From NCBI RefSeq assembly GCF_900109885.1, contig NZ_FOBS01000004.1, positions 147,185-211,184 of the forward strand: DNA of 64,000 nt, given 5' to 3'. The notes under the pieces are model-generated. The model made no database searches, was not told where the DNA came from, and worked only from the letters and a program-made list of their open reading frames with translations. This DNA is from Syntrophus gentianae (GTDB taxonomy: Bacteria; Desulfobacterota; Syntrophia; Syntrophales; Syntrophaceae). Below, piece after piece: positions 45,847-54,832 of this stretch. The position numbers and the translations under genes were made by a program. The stretch's first letter is position 1; every line of letters begins with the position of its first letter.

Positions 45847-47043
45847 ATGAACATCAAGATGCGGCTGCTGAAATTTCTGCACGATATTCTTCTGGTAATG
45901 CTTCATATCGAACGCCGGCTCGAACCGCTGTTCCGGCCCCAGTGGAACAGGTTATTCCGTGAACCTCTTGCCGGGATCATTCAGTACCTCATTAACCGGC
46001 AACGCAGGGACGAAGGTCTGCAATTGGCAGAGGAAACCGTGGATGCCGACGAGGAGGAAAGCCTGGATAAAATCATTGACCTCATGGCCGACCAGATGCG
46101 CGGGCATTTCGAACCAGGCGCCTATGAACGCGGTGGCAACACAAAAACGCACGGCCTCGTGCGGGCAACTGTGACCATTCGAGAGGACCTGCCCGAGCTT
46201 TGCCGCAGGGGAATATTCACCACCCCCCGGACTTACCCGGCCTATGTGCGATATTCCGGGCCAGGCCCGGATGTTCCGGCCGACATCCGTGATGTCGGTT
46301 TCCTCAGCATGGCCGTGAAGCTCATGGATGTACCCGGGAAAAAACTCATGGATGAGGAAACGTATACCCAGGATTTCATTACCGTCTGCACGCCGACCTT
46401 TGTTACGCCCAACACCCGTGAAAACGCCAAACTGCAGTACTGGAGCCTGGTGAATATGCCCCTTTACTATTTCCTGAACCCGAAGGATACCCACCTTCTC
46501 GACTTCTTTATGCAGAGTCTCTGGAATGAAACCCAGTACAACCCGCTGGGACAGCGCTACTGGAGCTGTACCCCTTATCTGCTTGGCGAAGGTCTGGCCG
46601 TGATGTATTCGTTTCGGCCAAAGACGCAGGTCGATACCAAGATCCCCGGCTTGCCCTTCGGCAAGGTTTCCTTCAACTATCTGCGGGAAAACATGATCAA
46701 GACCCTGAATCAGAAAGATGTGGAATTTGATCTCCTGATCCAGGTCCAGACGGATCCGTTTCTGATGCCGATAGAAAACGCCTCGGTTCGCTGGCCTGAG
46801 AAACTGTCCCCGTTTATCCCGGTGGCTACGGTACGCATCCCGCAGCAGAGATTTGATTCCGAGGCCCAGTTTGCCTTTGCCAAGCGGCTTAAAATGAACC
46901 CCTGGCACTGTCTGCCTGAACATCGTCCCCTTGGCAACCAGAATCGCGCCCGACGGAGAATGTACTATGAATTATCAAATTTCCGCCAGGAAATGAATGA
47001 GACAAGCCATCTCGAACCGACAGGGGATGAAGTATTCGAGTAG
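45847..47043 (+). CDS. Catalase-like hemoprotein (distal His present)
   Basis: 398 residues, six bases after the DyP gene. Distal His H102 lies in KTHGLVRATVTI and the proximal ligand Y374 in RRMYYELSNF (R-x3-Y). Conserved MNPWHCLPEHRPLGNQN corresponds to the NPWH-x-CLPEHRPLG region of small catalase-related enzymes. It is shorter than typical catalases (about 480) and lacks their C-terminal parts, as in coral allene oxide synthase and minicatalases. It is complete in active-site terms, unlike its paralogue at 41463. Confidence 0.87.
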   Translation: MNIKMRLLKFLHDILLVMLHIERRLEPLFRPQWNRLFREPLAGIIQYLINRQRRDEGLQLAEETVDADEEESLDKIIDLMADQMRGHFEPGAYERGGNTKTHGLVRATVTIREDLPELCRRGIFTTPRTYPAYVRYSGPGPDVPADIRDVGFLSMAVKLMDVPGKKLMDEETYTQDFITVCTPTFVTPNTRENAKLQYWSLVNMPLYYFLNPKDTHLLDFFMQSLWNETQYNPLGQRYWSCTPYLLGEGLAVMYSFRPKTQVDTKIPGLPFGKVSFNYLRENMIKTLNQKDVEFDLLIQVQTDPFLMPIENASVRWPEKLSPFIPVATVRIPQQRFDSEAQFAFAKRLKMNPWHCLPEHRPLGNQNRARRRMYYELSNFRQEMNETSHLEPTGDEVFE

Positions 47044-47059
47044 TCGACGAGACCGCCCG

Positions 47060-47536
47060 TCAGTCGATAACGATGATCGAGATGTCTTCCGCATGATTGA
47101 CGATCTTGTTGGCAATGCTGCCAAAGGTGAACTTCTTTTTTCCGGCGATGCCCCGTCGGCCCAGAAGAATGGCGTCGTAGTTTTCTTTCCTTGCTTCGAC
47201 AAGGATGTCTTCGGCGATATCTTCTTCCTGCGTGCGAAGCTCAACGCAGATGTTGTCGGCAGGAAAGCCCGCCTTGATCAGGGCTTTTTTTGCTTCATCC
47301 AGGAAACCCTCGGCGGCGGCCCTTTTGGCTTCCTCAACGAGGCAGAAGTCCTTGAGCTCTTCCGCCAACAGGGGATGTATTTCAGAAGGCCCTTTCAGCT
47401 CGCAGGCTGCCGCCGGATCCGCCACGACGCTCATGAGCGTTACCTGGGAGTTGGGATTGATGGAGTCCGCCAGGAACTGGACGGCCCTCAGGGAATTGCT
47501 GGATTTGTCCAATGCCACCAAGAATTTTTTCCCCAT
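47060..47536 (-). CDS. Universal stress protein (UspA family)
   Basis: 158 residues, one Usp domain with the ATP-binding pattern G-x2-G-x9-G-S (GRRGIAGKKKFTFGS). A longer insertion with several Ala/Glu-rich helices follows strand 2. Preceded by AAAGGAG. It is convergent with the catalase-like gene (16 bp), and its function is not more precisely known. Confidence 0.88.
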   Translation of the reverse strand: MGKKFLVALDKSSNSLRAVQFLADSINPNSQVTLMSVVADPAAACELKGPSEIHPLLAEELKDFCLVEEAKRAAAEGFLDEAKKALIKAGFPADNICVELRTQEEDIAEDILVEARKENYDAILLGRRGIAGKKKFTFGSIANKIVNHAEDISIIVID

Positions 47537-47560
47537 GGTTCTTCTCCTTTCGTCTGAGTG

Positions 47561-47674
47561 TTAAAGTATCCTTTCCACACCGCTGAAAATCTTTCTTTCC
47601 GCTGTTGCGGCAATTTTGCTGACCCCCATGTCCCTGTACATCCTGGAACCCGTGTCCCGGGCGGTCATGGCCAT
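47561..47674 (-). CDS. Possible 37-residue small ORF upstream of the Usp gene
   Basis: An ATG-started frame of 37 codons rich in Ala, Arg and Met, ending 25 bp before the Usp start. No ribosome site is visible, so translation is doubtful. It is the only candidate gene in the 323-base gap 47537-47859. Confidence 0.22.
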   Translation of the reverse strand: MAMTARDTGSRMYRDMGVSKIAATAERKIFSGVERIL

Positions 47675-47859
47675 GCATCAGTTTATGGGTTTATTGAGGA
47701 GTGGGATTTACGATTAACTTAATGAAAGAATATCTGAATTCCCCTTTTAACGCAATCCTTTTGGCGAGCTGAGCCGTCTTTGCCATTGCTTTCCCCTGAG
47801 ACCTGCCCTCGGCATCCTTCTGCCTGCCGCCGGGCCATTCCCCGAAAGACGATCCGGCT

Positions 47860-48744
47860 TTAAAACAGGGCCGCAATGAGGATCAGGCCGTTGACGAAGT
47901 AGAAGATGCGGATGTATTTCCCGTAAGAGTCCAGTTCCACCCAATCGTGGGTCGACACGACAAGTCTCCAGACCTTGATCGGAATCGGCAGTGTCAAGAG
48001 CGTGTACCAGGCGATGCGGGAAAAACAGCCCGTCAGGGTCAGGAGGGCGATGCTGGTGTAAATGGCGATCCAGAAGGAAACCAGAAAGATCCGGGCGCCG
48101 CTTTTCCCGAGGCGGACAGCCAGGGTGCGCTTGCCCACCGCACGGTCCGTTTCCATGTCGGGCAGGCTCTGATAATAAAGAATCAGCGCAACCATCAGTC
48201 CGATAGGGAAGGAAACGGGCAGGGCCGTCCAGTCCACCCGGCCCAGGATGACCCAGTTGGAACCCATCACCATCACCGGCCCCATGTTGATGGCCACGAA
48301 AAATTCGCCAAGGCCATGGTAGCCGTACTTGACGGGAGGGGCCACGTAAAAGAGGCTGCTGAAAAAAGCAAGGGCCATCAGGGGAAGGATTGCCCACAGT
48401 TTCAGGGTCCAGACGAGATAAAACCCGGTAAGCGCGGCGACGGTGTAAAGGAGGACGATGGCTTGGCCCAGTTCCGTTACCGTGATCTTGCCTTCCTGAA
48501 GGACGCGGGACCCGCCGATGGATTCTCCGGCATCGGTCCCCTGCATGTGATCGAAGTAATCGTTGGAGATGTTCGTTGCGAAATGAACCAGAAAAGAGGC
48601 GAAGAGGACCAGGAAAAAATGGAGAAAGTCAAAGGATCCCTGCCGGCCTGCCAGAACCGCCCCGGCGGTCAGGGGAATCAGGGTGGCGACAAAGAAGGGG
48701 GGGCGGCTGGCCTGCACCCACGCCTTTAATTTTTCTCGATTCAC
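47860..48744 (-). CDS. menA: 1,4-dihydroxy-2-naphthoate prenyltransferase
   Basis: 294 residues, eight to nine membrane helices of the UbiA superfamily. The two Asp-rich metal sites are NDYFDHMQGTDAGE and DMETDRAVGKRTLAV. MenA joins the naphthoate ring to the isoprenoid side chain at the membrane, giving demethylmenaquinone for MenG (14318). Its ATG overlaps the menH stop by four bases. Confidence 0.93.
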   Translation of the reverse strand: MNREKLKAWVQASRPPFFVATLIPLTAGAVLAGRQGSFDFLHFFLVLFASFLVHFATNISNDYFDHMQGTDAGESIGGSRVLQEGKITVTELGQAIVLLYTVAALTGFYLVWTLKLWAILPLMALAFFSSLFYVAPPVKYGYHGLGEFFVAINMGPVMVMGSNWVILGRVDWTALPVSFPIGLMVALILYYQSLPDMETDRAVGKRTLAVRLGKSGARIFLVSFWIAIYTSIALLTLTGCFSRIAWYTLLTLPIPIKVWRLVVSTHDWVELDSYGKYIRIFYFVNGLILIAALF

Positions 48745-49592
48745 GCTTCGGCTCCTTCCTCTGCCCCGGTAAGAACGCCGGGTTGGTCCGCTTTCAGCAT
48801 CCGCTCCAGAGCGCCGAGGATCTGTTCCGGGAACTGGGCGTGGACATTGTGAGAGGCGTCGCGAAATACCGTTAGGTTCATCCTGGGGATCACTTCCTTC
48901 ATCTTTCGGGCGGTTCCGGTATAGGCCTCATCCTTTTCTCCGCAGAAGTAGAACAGCGGAAAATGCAGGACCGCCAGGCGCTCCGCAAAGAAGGGGTGGT
49001 TGCCGACGCTCATGATCTCCAGGGCGTGGCGGAGTTCTGTAACGCTGTTGTCCCGCCTTTCCCAGAGAATCCGCTGCAGAGCGGGTGTTCCTGCCAAGGT
49101 GCAAAACAGGGGCAGACGATACCATCCTTCCAGAAATGCCGCAAGATCCTTCTCCGTCCGGACATTCGCCAGCAGGGTCAGATCCCGCAGATAACGCTGC
49201 CGCCTTTCCTCCGGATCGGCAATGCCGAAAGAGGCCGACTCGATCACCAGCCGCTCGACCCGGTCCGGCGCCAGGAGGGCGATATTCTGCGCCACCCTTC
49301 CTCCCATGGAGTATCCGTAGAGGCTGAAATGGTTTACGCCCAGGGCGTCAAGATCCCGCAGGACAAGATTGGCCACGTCTTCCAGAGTCTGCAGGCTGTT
49401 AAGAAAATCCTTCCGGTCAAAGAGGGAGCCGCCATGACCGGGAAGGTCGAAGGCAAGGCAATGGCAGGCCCCGGCAAGGGGCTCTGTGATGGCTTTCAGA
49501 GAGCGGCGATTTCCCATAAATCCATGGAGAAAGACAAAGACGCCGCGATCCCGACGTCCGAACGCTTCGTAATGCAGGACAGTGTCTTTCAT
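48741..49592 (-). CDS. menH: SHCHC synthase-like alpha/beta hydrolase MenH
   Basis: 283 residues. The alpha/beta-hydrolase fold carries the nucleophile Ser in YGYSMGGR, the acid in CGEKDEA and the His in ASHNVHAQ; the oxyanion strand has FLHGFMGN. MenH makes SHCHC from SEPHCHC. Position between menE and menA, with overlaps at both sides, makes MenH the best call. Confidence 0.88.
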   Translation of the reverse strand: MKDTVLHYEAFGRRDRGVFVFLHGFMGNRRSLKAITEPLAGACHCLAFDLPGHGGSLFDRKDFLNSLQTLEDVANLVLRDLDALGVNHFSLYGYSMGGRVAQNIALLAPDRVERLVIESASFGIADPEERRQRYLRDLTLLANVRTEKDLAAFLEGWYRLPLFCTLAGTPALQRILWERRDNSVTELRHALEIMSVGNHPFFAERLAVLHFPLFYFCGEKDEAYTGTARKMKEVIPRMNLTVFRDASHNVHAQFPEQILGALERMLKADQPGVLTGAEEGAEA

Positions 49593-51052
49593 CGGCCGCC
49601 TTCCCGCTCCTGCCGGGCGATTTCTCCGGCCAGCTTCGTCAAGCCTTCCCGGCTGTATTTCATCTTTCCCTCTTGGTCTTTCGGTTCCAGCCGGAGAATC
49701 CGTTTGGGAACCTTGTAGCCGGGCAGGCGCGATTTCAGGGCGGCAAGCATCTCCGCCTCGTTGAAAGGCCCCGGCATTTCGACAAAGGCCCAGGGAACCC
49801 GTCCGAATTCCTCATCGGGGACCGGCACGGCGATGGCGGTTACGACGGAATCCAGCTTCAGCAGGGCATTTTCGATCTCGAAAGGAGAGATGTTCTCCCC
49901 TCCGGAGATGAAGACCCCGTCTTTCCGTCCCAGGACCACGAGATTGCCTGCCGGATCGAGATAGCCGACATCGGCGGTTGAAAAAATCCGGTCTCCTGCA
50001 GGGGATGGTTGCGGGGGGGCATCGAGGTATCGCGAAAAAAGGGTTTTTCCCCCCAGTTGGATGGTTCCGTCCTCTGCAATCCGGACTTTCCGGTAGGGAA
50101 GAGGCCGCCCGGCGGTGAAATAGGCTTTCCTGTCGGAACCCCTCGCCACCCCCGTGGCCTGGGTGCAGGATTCCGTGGACCCGTAGGTCGGCATCACGGG
50201 AATGCCCAGATCCAACGCCTTATCAATCAGCCAGGCCGGCATGGGCGCACCGCCCAGCTGGATAACCTTGGTTTTCCGGAGGACGGAGACGATGTCTTCG
50301 GAGGCGAGAAAACGGATGAGCTGGGTCGGAACGAGCGAAAGGACCGTAGGGGCGTGGGCCAGTACCGCGGCATCGATTCTTTTCAGCCTACCAGGCAGGA
50401 TGCACGAACTGCCGGAAAGCAGGGTGCGAACCCAGATCAGGACACCTCCGACGTGGAAAAGGGGGAGGCTGAGAAGCCAGCGGTCCGACGGTTCCAACCC
50501 GACAAATTCGTTGGTCCCCAAGGCGCTGTAAACATAATTCCCCACGGTATGGACGATGCCCCTGGGTTTTCCCGTTGAACCCGAGGTAAAGATGGCGCTG
50601 GCCTCCTGGCGAAAAGGGATCGCCGGCCAGGGTCGGTTTCCCGGCCACGGGGCCGTTTCGGAACGGAGGTTCGGCAGCAGATTCTCCGGGCGAAGAACGG
50701 CAAAATCCTTGGAAGGCGGCGCCTCTTCGCTTGTCACGAGAAAATCGAAGGGGGCGGTTTCGAGCAGGCTGGCCAGGGGCGCCTTGAAATCCAGGGGGAG
50801 ATAGAGGAATCCCATGATCCAGGCGGCAAGAAACAGGTAGAGATGCAGCTCGCTGTTTTCCCCATGGAGGGCCACCGAATCGCCTTTGCGGATACCGGCC
50901 TTTTCCAGATTGGCGATCACGATTCCGAGGCACTTCCTGATTTCGCCAAAGGTCAGGGTGCCCGCCGGCGTCACCAGTGCCGGATTTGCACGGTATTCTT
51001 CAAAGAGTCGTTCCAGGTCGATGGCATCGTTCTGTAGGAAAGGCGGCTTCAC
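49589..51052 (-). CDS. menE: o-Succinylbenzoate-CoA ligase
   Basis: 487 residues, an adenylate-forming enzyme. A3 motif IFTSGSTGKPRGIVHT, A5 PTYGSTES, A7-A8 STADVGYLDPAGN and GRKDGVFISGGENI, and the C-terminal Lys region GKMKYSREGL are all present. MenE activates o-succinylbenzoate. It overlaps menC and menH by four bases each. Confidence 0.92.
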   Translation of the reverse strand: MKPPFLQNDAIDLERLFEEYRANPALVTPAGTLTFGEIRKCLGIVIANLEKAGIRKGDSVALHGENSELHLYLFLAAWIMGFLYLPLDFKAPLASLLETAPFDFLVTSEEAPPSKDFAVLRPENLLPNLRSETAPWPGNRPWPAIPFRQEASAIFTSGSTGKPRGIVHTVGNYVYSALGTNEFVGLEPSDRWLLSLPLFHVGGVLIWVRTLLSGSSCILPGRLKRIDAAVLAHAPTVLSLVPTQLIRFLASEDIVSVLRKTKVIQLGGAPMPAWLIDKALDLGIPVMPTYGSTESCTQATGVARGSDRKAYFTAGRPLPYRKVRIAEDGTIQLGGKTLFSRYLDAPPQPSPAGDRIFSTADVGYLDPAGNLVVLGRKDGVFISGGENISPFEIENALLKLDSVVTAIAVPVPDEEFGRVPWAFVEMPGPFNEAEMLAALKSRLPGYKVPKRILRLEPKDQEGKMKYSREGLTKLAGEIARQEREGGR

Positions 51053-52176
51053 AGGACTCTTTCCCCGATGCAGGATGGATTCAACGAAGCCCCCCCGAAG
51101 AGCAGCCGATCGGGAATTTCCAGTTTTCCCCCGCGAATGGACGGGGACGGCTGCAGGATATCGGCGGCAAGATAGCGCAACGTATCCAGACCGTGGACCG
51201 TCTCGGGCGGAAGGCCGACCAGCCGGGAAAAGACGCCAAGGATAGCGAGGGATATGCCGGAATTGAAGGCGGAGCTGAAGATCGTCCGGATGCCGGTGTG
51301 CTCCGCATCCTTCACGGCCCGCGCCATGGCGTGCAACCCCCGGAGCAATCCGGGTTTCAGAATGACCGTCCGGACAGCCGGGTCCAGCGCGGACAGACGT
51401 GGTTCTTCCGGATCGAGAAAGCGTGTCAGGGATTCATCCAGGGCGAGCGGCCAGGGGACGTCGCCTGCCCTTTCCAGCTCCTCCAACGCAAGGGGTTCTT
51501 CCACGTATTCCACGGGAAGATCGCAAAGGGCCTCAAAATAGCGATGATAAGCCGCCGGCGTCAGGTTCCGGTTGCCGTCCAGGCGCAGGCAAATCCCGCT
51601 CCCCATCTCGTCGACAAGCCAGCGAATCTGCCGGATTTCCTCATTTTCCGGTAGCCTGCCGATCTTGATCTTGAACGTGGTGGCCCCACTGTTTTTCAGG
51701 TCCCGTATCTGCCGGTCCAGTCCTTCCTCCGTGGACTCCGGAATAAAAAGGGCGTTGACCGGGATCCTCATCGGCGCATTCGGAAGACGAAACAGGTCCT
51801 TCAGGCTGTCCTTTCCCCTGGCCTGAAGATAAAGGCCCAACAGGGCGCTTTCCACACCGAACAGCGTATGTCCCGCCCACGACGATACCGGGCAGTCGAC
51901 AATGCCCAGCAGGGGAGCCGTGATTTCAAACCGGTCATAAAAAAGCCCCGCGTTGTTCAGGAAATTTCCGAGGTCAGGAATATCCTGAAGGCATCGTTCC
52001 AGTGTTGTCGAATCAAAGCCGGCCAGGGGAGCAATTTCTCCGTAACTGCAGTGGTTGTAATCGTCCGTCAGGGAGATTAGAAGCCCCTCCCGGCGCTGCA
52101 GGAGTACCCTGCCGACCTTGAGCGGCGCAGCAAAGGGAAGTGAAAATCGATAGACTTCGGTGCGGATTATCCTCAT
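51049..52176 (-). CDS. menC: o-Succinylbenzoate synthase
   Basis: About 375 residues from the ATG at 52176; upstream in-frame starts (up to 52260) are possible. It is an enolase-superfamily barrel: KIKIG (Lys general base), LRLDGNR, EEPL and DES supply the metal ligands, and LKPGLLRG the second Lys. It dehydrates SHCHC to o-succinylbenzoate. First gene of menC-E-H-A. menD and menF are not in the window. Confidence 0.9.
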   Translation of the reverse strand: MRIIRTEVYRFSLPFAAPLKVGRVLLQRREGLLISLTDDYNHCSYGEIAPLAGFDSTTLERCLQDIPDLGNFLNNAGLFYDRFEITAPLLGIVDCPVSSWAGHTLFGVESALLGLYLQARGKDSLKDLFRLPNAPMRIPVNALFIPESTEEGLDRQIRDLKNSGATTFKIKIGRLPENEEIRQIRWLVDEMGSGICLRLDGNRNLTPAAYHRYFEALCDLPVEYVEEPLALEELERAGDVPWPLALDESLTRFLDPEEPRLSALDPAVRTVILKPGLLRGLHAMARAVKDAEHTGIRTIFSSAFNSGISLAILGVFSRLVGLPPETVHGLDTLRYLAADILQPSPSIRGGKLEIPDRLLFGGASLNPSCIGERVL

Positions 52177-52400
52177 CCTGATGCGTCTCACCGAACAATA
52201 TTTCGACGTTTCCTGCATAAGATCGCAAACACCAACCAGCCGGTCCGTATACGGCACCAACTCAAATCCATGATCACAACTGGAATACCTTTAAATATTG
52301 AGCTGTTCCCTGAAATTAATCGTTATGTCCAAAAAAATCCCGCCTCCCGAATCCCGGCCCCACGCTCAGCGGGAAACGCGCTGTGACGAAAAGCCCTGTT

Positions 52401-53579
52401 TCAATGGTGAAACAGGCGCAGTCCGCAAAATGCCATGACAATGCCGTATCTGTTGCAGGTGTCAATCACCTGCTGATCGCGTATAGAACCGCCGGGTTCA
52501 ACAATGGCGGTCACGCCGCTGCGGTGGGCGCGCTCAATGTTGTCACCGAAGGGGAAGAATGCGTCGCTGCCTAGAGCAACGCCGGTCACCTTGCTCAGCC
52601 ATTCCTTCTTTTCCGCTGCCGTCAAAGGGTCTGGACGGTGGGTGAAGATTTCGGCCCATACCTCGTCGCCGCTTACGTCCTCCGGGGTATCGCCGAGATA
52701 AACATCGATGGCATTGTCGCGGTTGGGCTTGGAAACATCACTGCGGAAAGGCAGATCCAGCACTTTGGGCATATGGCGCAACTGCCAGTTGTCGGCCTTC
52801 TGTCCGGCAAGTCGGGTGCAGTGGATGCGGCTCTGCTGGCCGGCGCCGACGCCGATGACCTGGCCGTCCTGCACGTAGCAGACGCTGTTGGACTGCGTGT
52901 ATTTCAGAGCAATCAGACTCAGCACCAGATCGCGTTTCTGCGCATCGGTCAGGGTCTTGTTCTCGGTCACGATATTTTCAAGCATACTGCTGTCGATCTT
53001 CAGGCTGTTGCGGCCCTGCTCAAAGGTAATGCCGAACACCTGCTTGTGTTCCAGGGAGGCGGGTACATAGTCCGGATCGATGGCGATCACATTGTAGTTA
53101 CCGTTTTTCTTGGTCTTTAGAATGTCCAGTGCTTCCGGCTCATAACCCGGGGCAATGATGCCGTCGGTTACTTCGGGCTTGATGATCTGCGCCGTGGGCA
53201 CATCGCACACATCGCTCAGCGCGATATAGTCCCCAAAGCTGCTCATGCGATCGGCGCCGCGGGCGCGTGCGTAAGCACAGGCCAGGGGAGAAAGCTTTGT
53301 ATCGGCGTCGATGTGATACATTTTGCGAAGGACATCGTCCAGTGGATAACCCAGGGCAGCGCCGGCGGGGGACACATGCTTAAAGGAGGCCGCGGCAACC
53401 ATGCCGGTATTCTCTTTCAGTTCCTTTACCAGCTGCCAGCTGTTGAAGGCGTCCAAAAAGTTGATGTAGCCGGGCTTGCCGTTCAATACGACAACAGGCA
53501 GATTGCTGCCGTCCGCCATGAAGATTCTGGCAGGCTTCTGGTTGGGGTTGCAGCCGTATTTAAGCGCTAATTCGTTCAT
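52401..53579 (-). CDS. Stand-alone AICAR transformylase (PurH C-terminal type)
   Basis: 392 residues containing only the AICAR formyltransferase part of PurH, with no MGS-like cyclohydrolase domain. The catalytic Lys-His pair is K67-H68 in ASFKHVSPAG. It would formylate AICAR to FAICAR using 10-formyl-THF. The missing cyclohydrolase step is supplied by the next gene upstream on the same strand (3 bp gap). Such split pairs are typical of Clostridia and unusual in deltaproteobacteria. Confidence 0.92.
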   Translation of the reverse strand: MNELALKYGCNPNQKPARIFMADGSNLPVVVLNGKPGYINFLDAFNSWQLVKELKENTGMVAAASFKHVSPAGAALGYPLDDVLRKMYHIDADTKLSPLACAYARARGADRMSSFGDYIALSDVCDVPTAQIIKPEVTDGIIAPGYEPEALDILKTKKNGNYNVIAIDPDYVPASLEHKQVFGITFEQGRNSLKIDSSMLENIVTENKTLTDAQKRDLVLSLIALKYTQSNSVCYVQDGQVIGVGAGQQSRIHCTRLAGQKADNWQLRHMPKVLDLPFRSDVSKPNRDNAIDVYLGDTPEDVSGDEVWAEIFTHRPDPLTAAEKKEWLSKVTGVALGSDAFFPFGDNIERAHRSGVTAIVEPGGSIRDQQVIDTCNRYGIVMAFCGLRLFHH

Positions 53580-53582
53580 TCC

Positions 53583-54314
53583 TTATTCCTCCACCGTTTT
53601 GTATTTGTTGATGATGACGTCTTTGTACGCCTGGGTCGCCAGGTCGATGGCGCGCACAAACAGGCTTACCTTGTTGTCCTCGTTCAGGGCCTCCCACAGC
53701 CTGCCGGCGTATTCGTCCGGGTCTTCCCCGTCCATAGCCACAGGCAACGGCTCGCCGACAAAACTTGGAATCGGATTGCCGTTGCACTTGTAGGTACTGA
53801 TAAAGTGTCCTTCTCCGGCGAGGGGCTGCGGATAATCGAAGGTAAAACGCTGAAGGCTGTCTTCATTGCCGTTGTCGCTCTTCAGAATGCTCAGCTTATA
53901 GCCGCCCATGCGCATATCGACCACGCCGGAAATGCGGGGCGTCCAGTTGGGGCCGTCGTCCTCAAAAGTGCGGGTATTCAGTGCGGCCTCGAAGCCATAG
54001 CCGGGGCAAATGTCCCTGGTGATAAAATCACGGATGGTGTCGGTCTGGTCGCCGTTTGTCACAATTGTGGTATTGCCCAGAGTCAGCACGGGGTTGTAAA
54101 TAATCAGGTGCGGGTCCGTCATCTTGGATGGGTCGGCAGCCATGGTGCAGATGCCGCCGTCAATGGGGGCGAAGACACGGTTGCGGCTGTTTACGCTGCG
54201 GCCCATGATAAAGTAGGCAATCATGGCTTTCCTGCCGCCGGGTGTTTTTCCGATACAGATGCCACGGCCGGGATACTCGTTGCCGGCCAGATATTCATAT
54301 AAGTTCTCTTTCAC
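53583..54314 (-). CDS. purO: IMP cyclohydrolase, PurO (archaeal-type) family
   Basis: 243 residues of the PurO/IMP_cyclohyd family, known from archaea and some Firmicutes. Recognisable stretches are AMIAYFIMGRSVNSRNRVF, DPHLIIYNPVL, NGDQTDTIRDF and PNWTPRISGVVD. It closes FAICAR to IMP. It forms a two-gene unit with the transformylase. Preceded by GGAGAG. Confidence 0.92.
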   Translation of the reverse strand: MKENLYEYLAGNEYPGRGICIGKTPGGRKAMIAYFIMGRSVNSRNRVFAPIDGGICTMAADPSKMTDPHLIIYNPVLTLGNTTIVTNGDQTDTIRDFITRDICPGYGFEAALNTRTFEDDGPNWTPRISGVVDMRMGGYKLSILKSDNGNEDSLQRFTFDYPQPLAGEGHFISTYKCNGNPIPSFVGEPLPVAMDGEDPDEYAGRLWEALNEDNKVSLFVRAIDLATQAYKDVIINKYKTVEE

Positions 54315-54448
54315 TTTTTTATTTCTCTCCTTATTCTTGATAAGAACTCAATTTTTTGAATTGGGAATGTATGAAGAGATCATTTCTATGTCAACTAGAA
54401 TAAGATTAAACCATATTTCCCTTGAAGCCATGAATTAGCGATTATAAT

Positions 54449-54635
54449 GCGCTTCCACTAATCGGGAAGCAGTTCCCTCAAGCGAGTGACGGGATGGCTC
54501 ATGATCCGGCGAAGCATGTCGTCAAATTACTCCCAAGGATTAGCGTCACAGTTCTTACAGGACTGGATGAGGCTCATTCATGAACAGGGCCGCCGCCCGA
54601 CCGCCTCAAGAGGAACGGAGAAAATTCCAGTTTAT
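54449..54635 (-). pseudogene. Decayed IS66-family transposase C-terminus
   Basis: Read on the minus strand, this stretch shows NW-x-F-x-S-x then GGRAAALF, MSLIQSCKNCDANPWE and LRRIMSHPVTRLRELLPD, W-K-R, which follow the end of IS66 TnpC transposases in order. It has three in-frame stops and a four-base duplication near 54574, so it is dead. It is a relic of a mobile element next to the purH/purO pair. The remaining part of 54315-54832 shows no gene. Confidence 0.6.
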
Positions 54636-54832
54636 TCCATATCTGCTTATACCAGTTTACAGATGGTATCATTTCCGTAAATAATCCGTATTGTCTTAAT
54701 CTTGAAAGGTGGCATTATCTGAAAGTTAAATTTCCCTTAGTTGTGTGGGTAAACTGCTAAAAAGTCTTTAATTTTTACAGATTCCACCTTCATCTCTTCA
54801 TCTATTTCTACATCAAAAGAAAGAGGAATATC

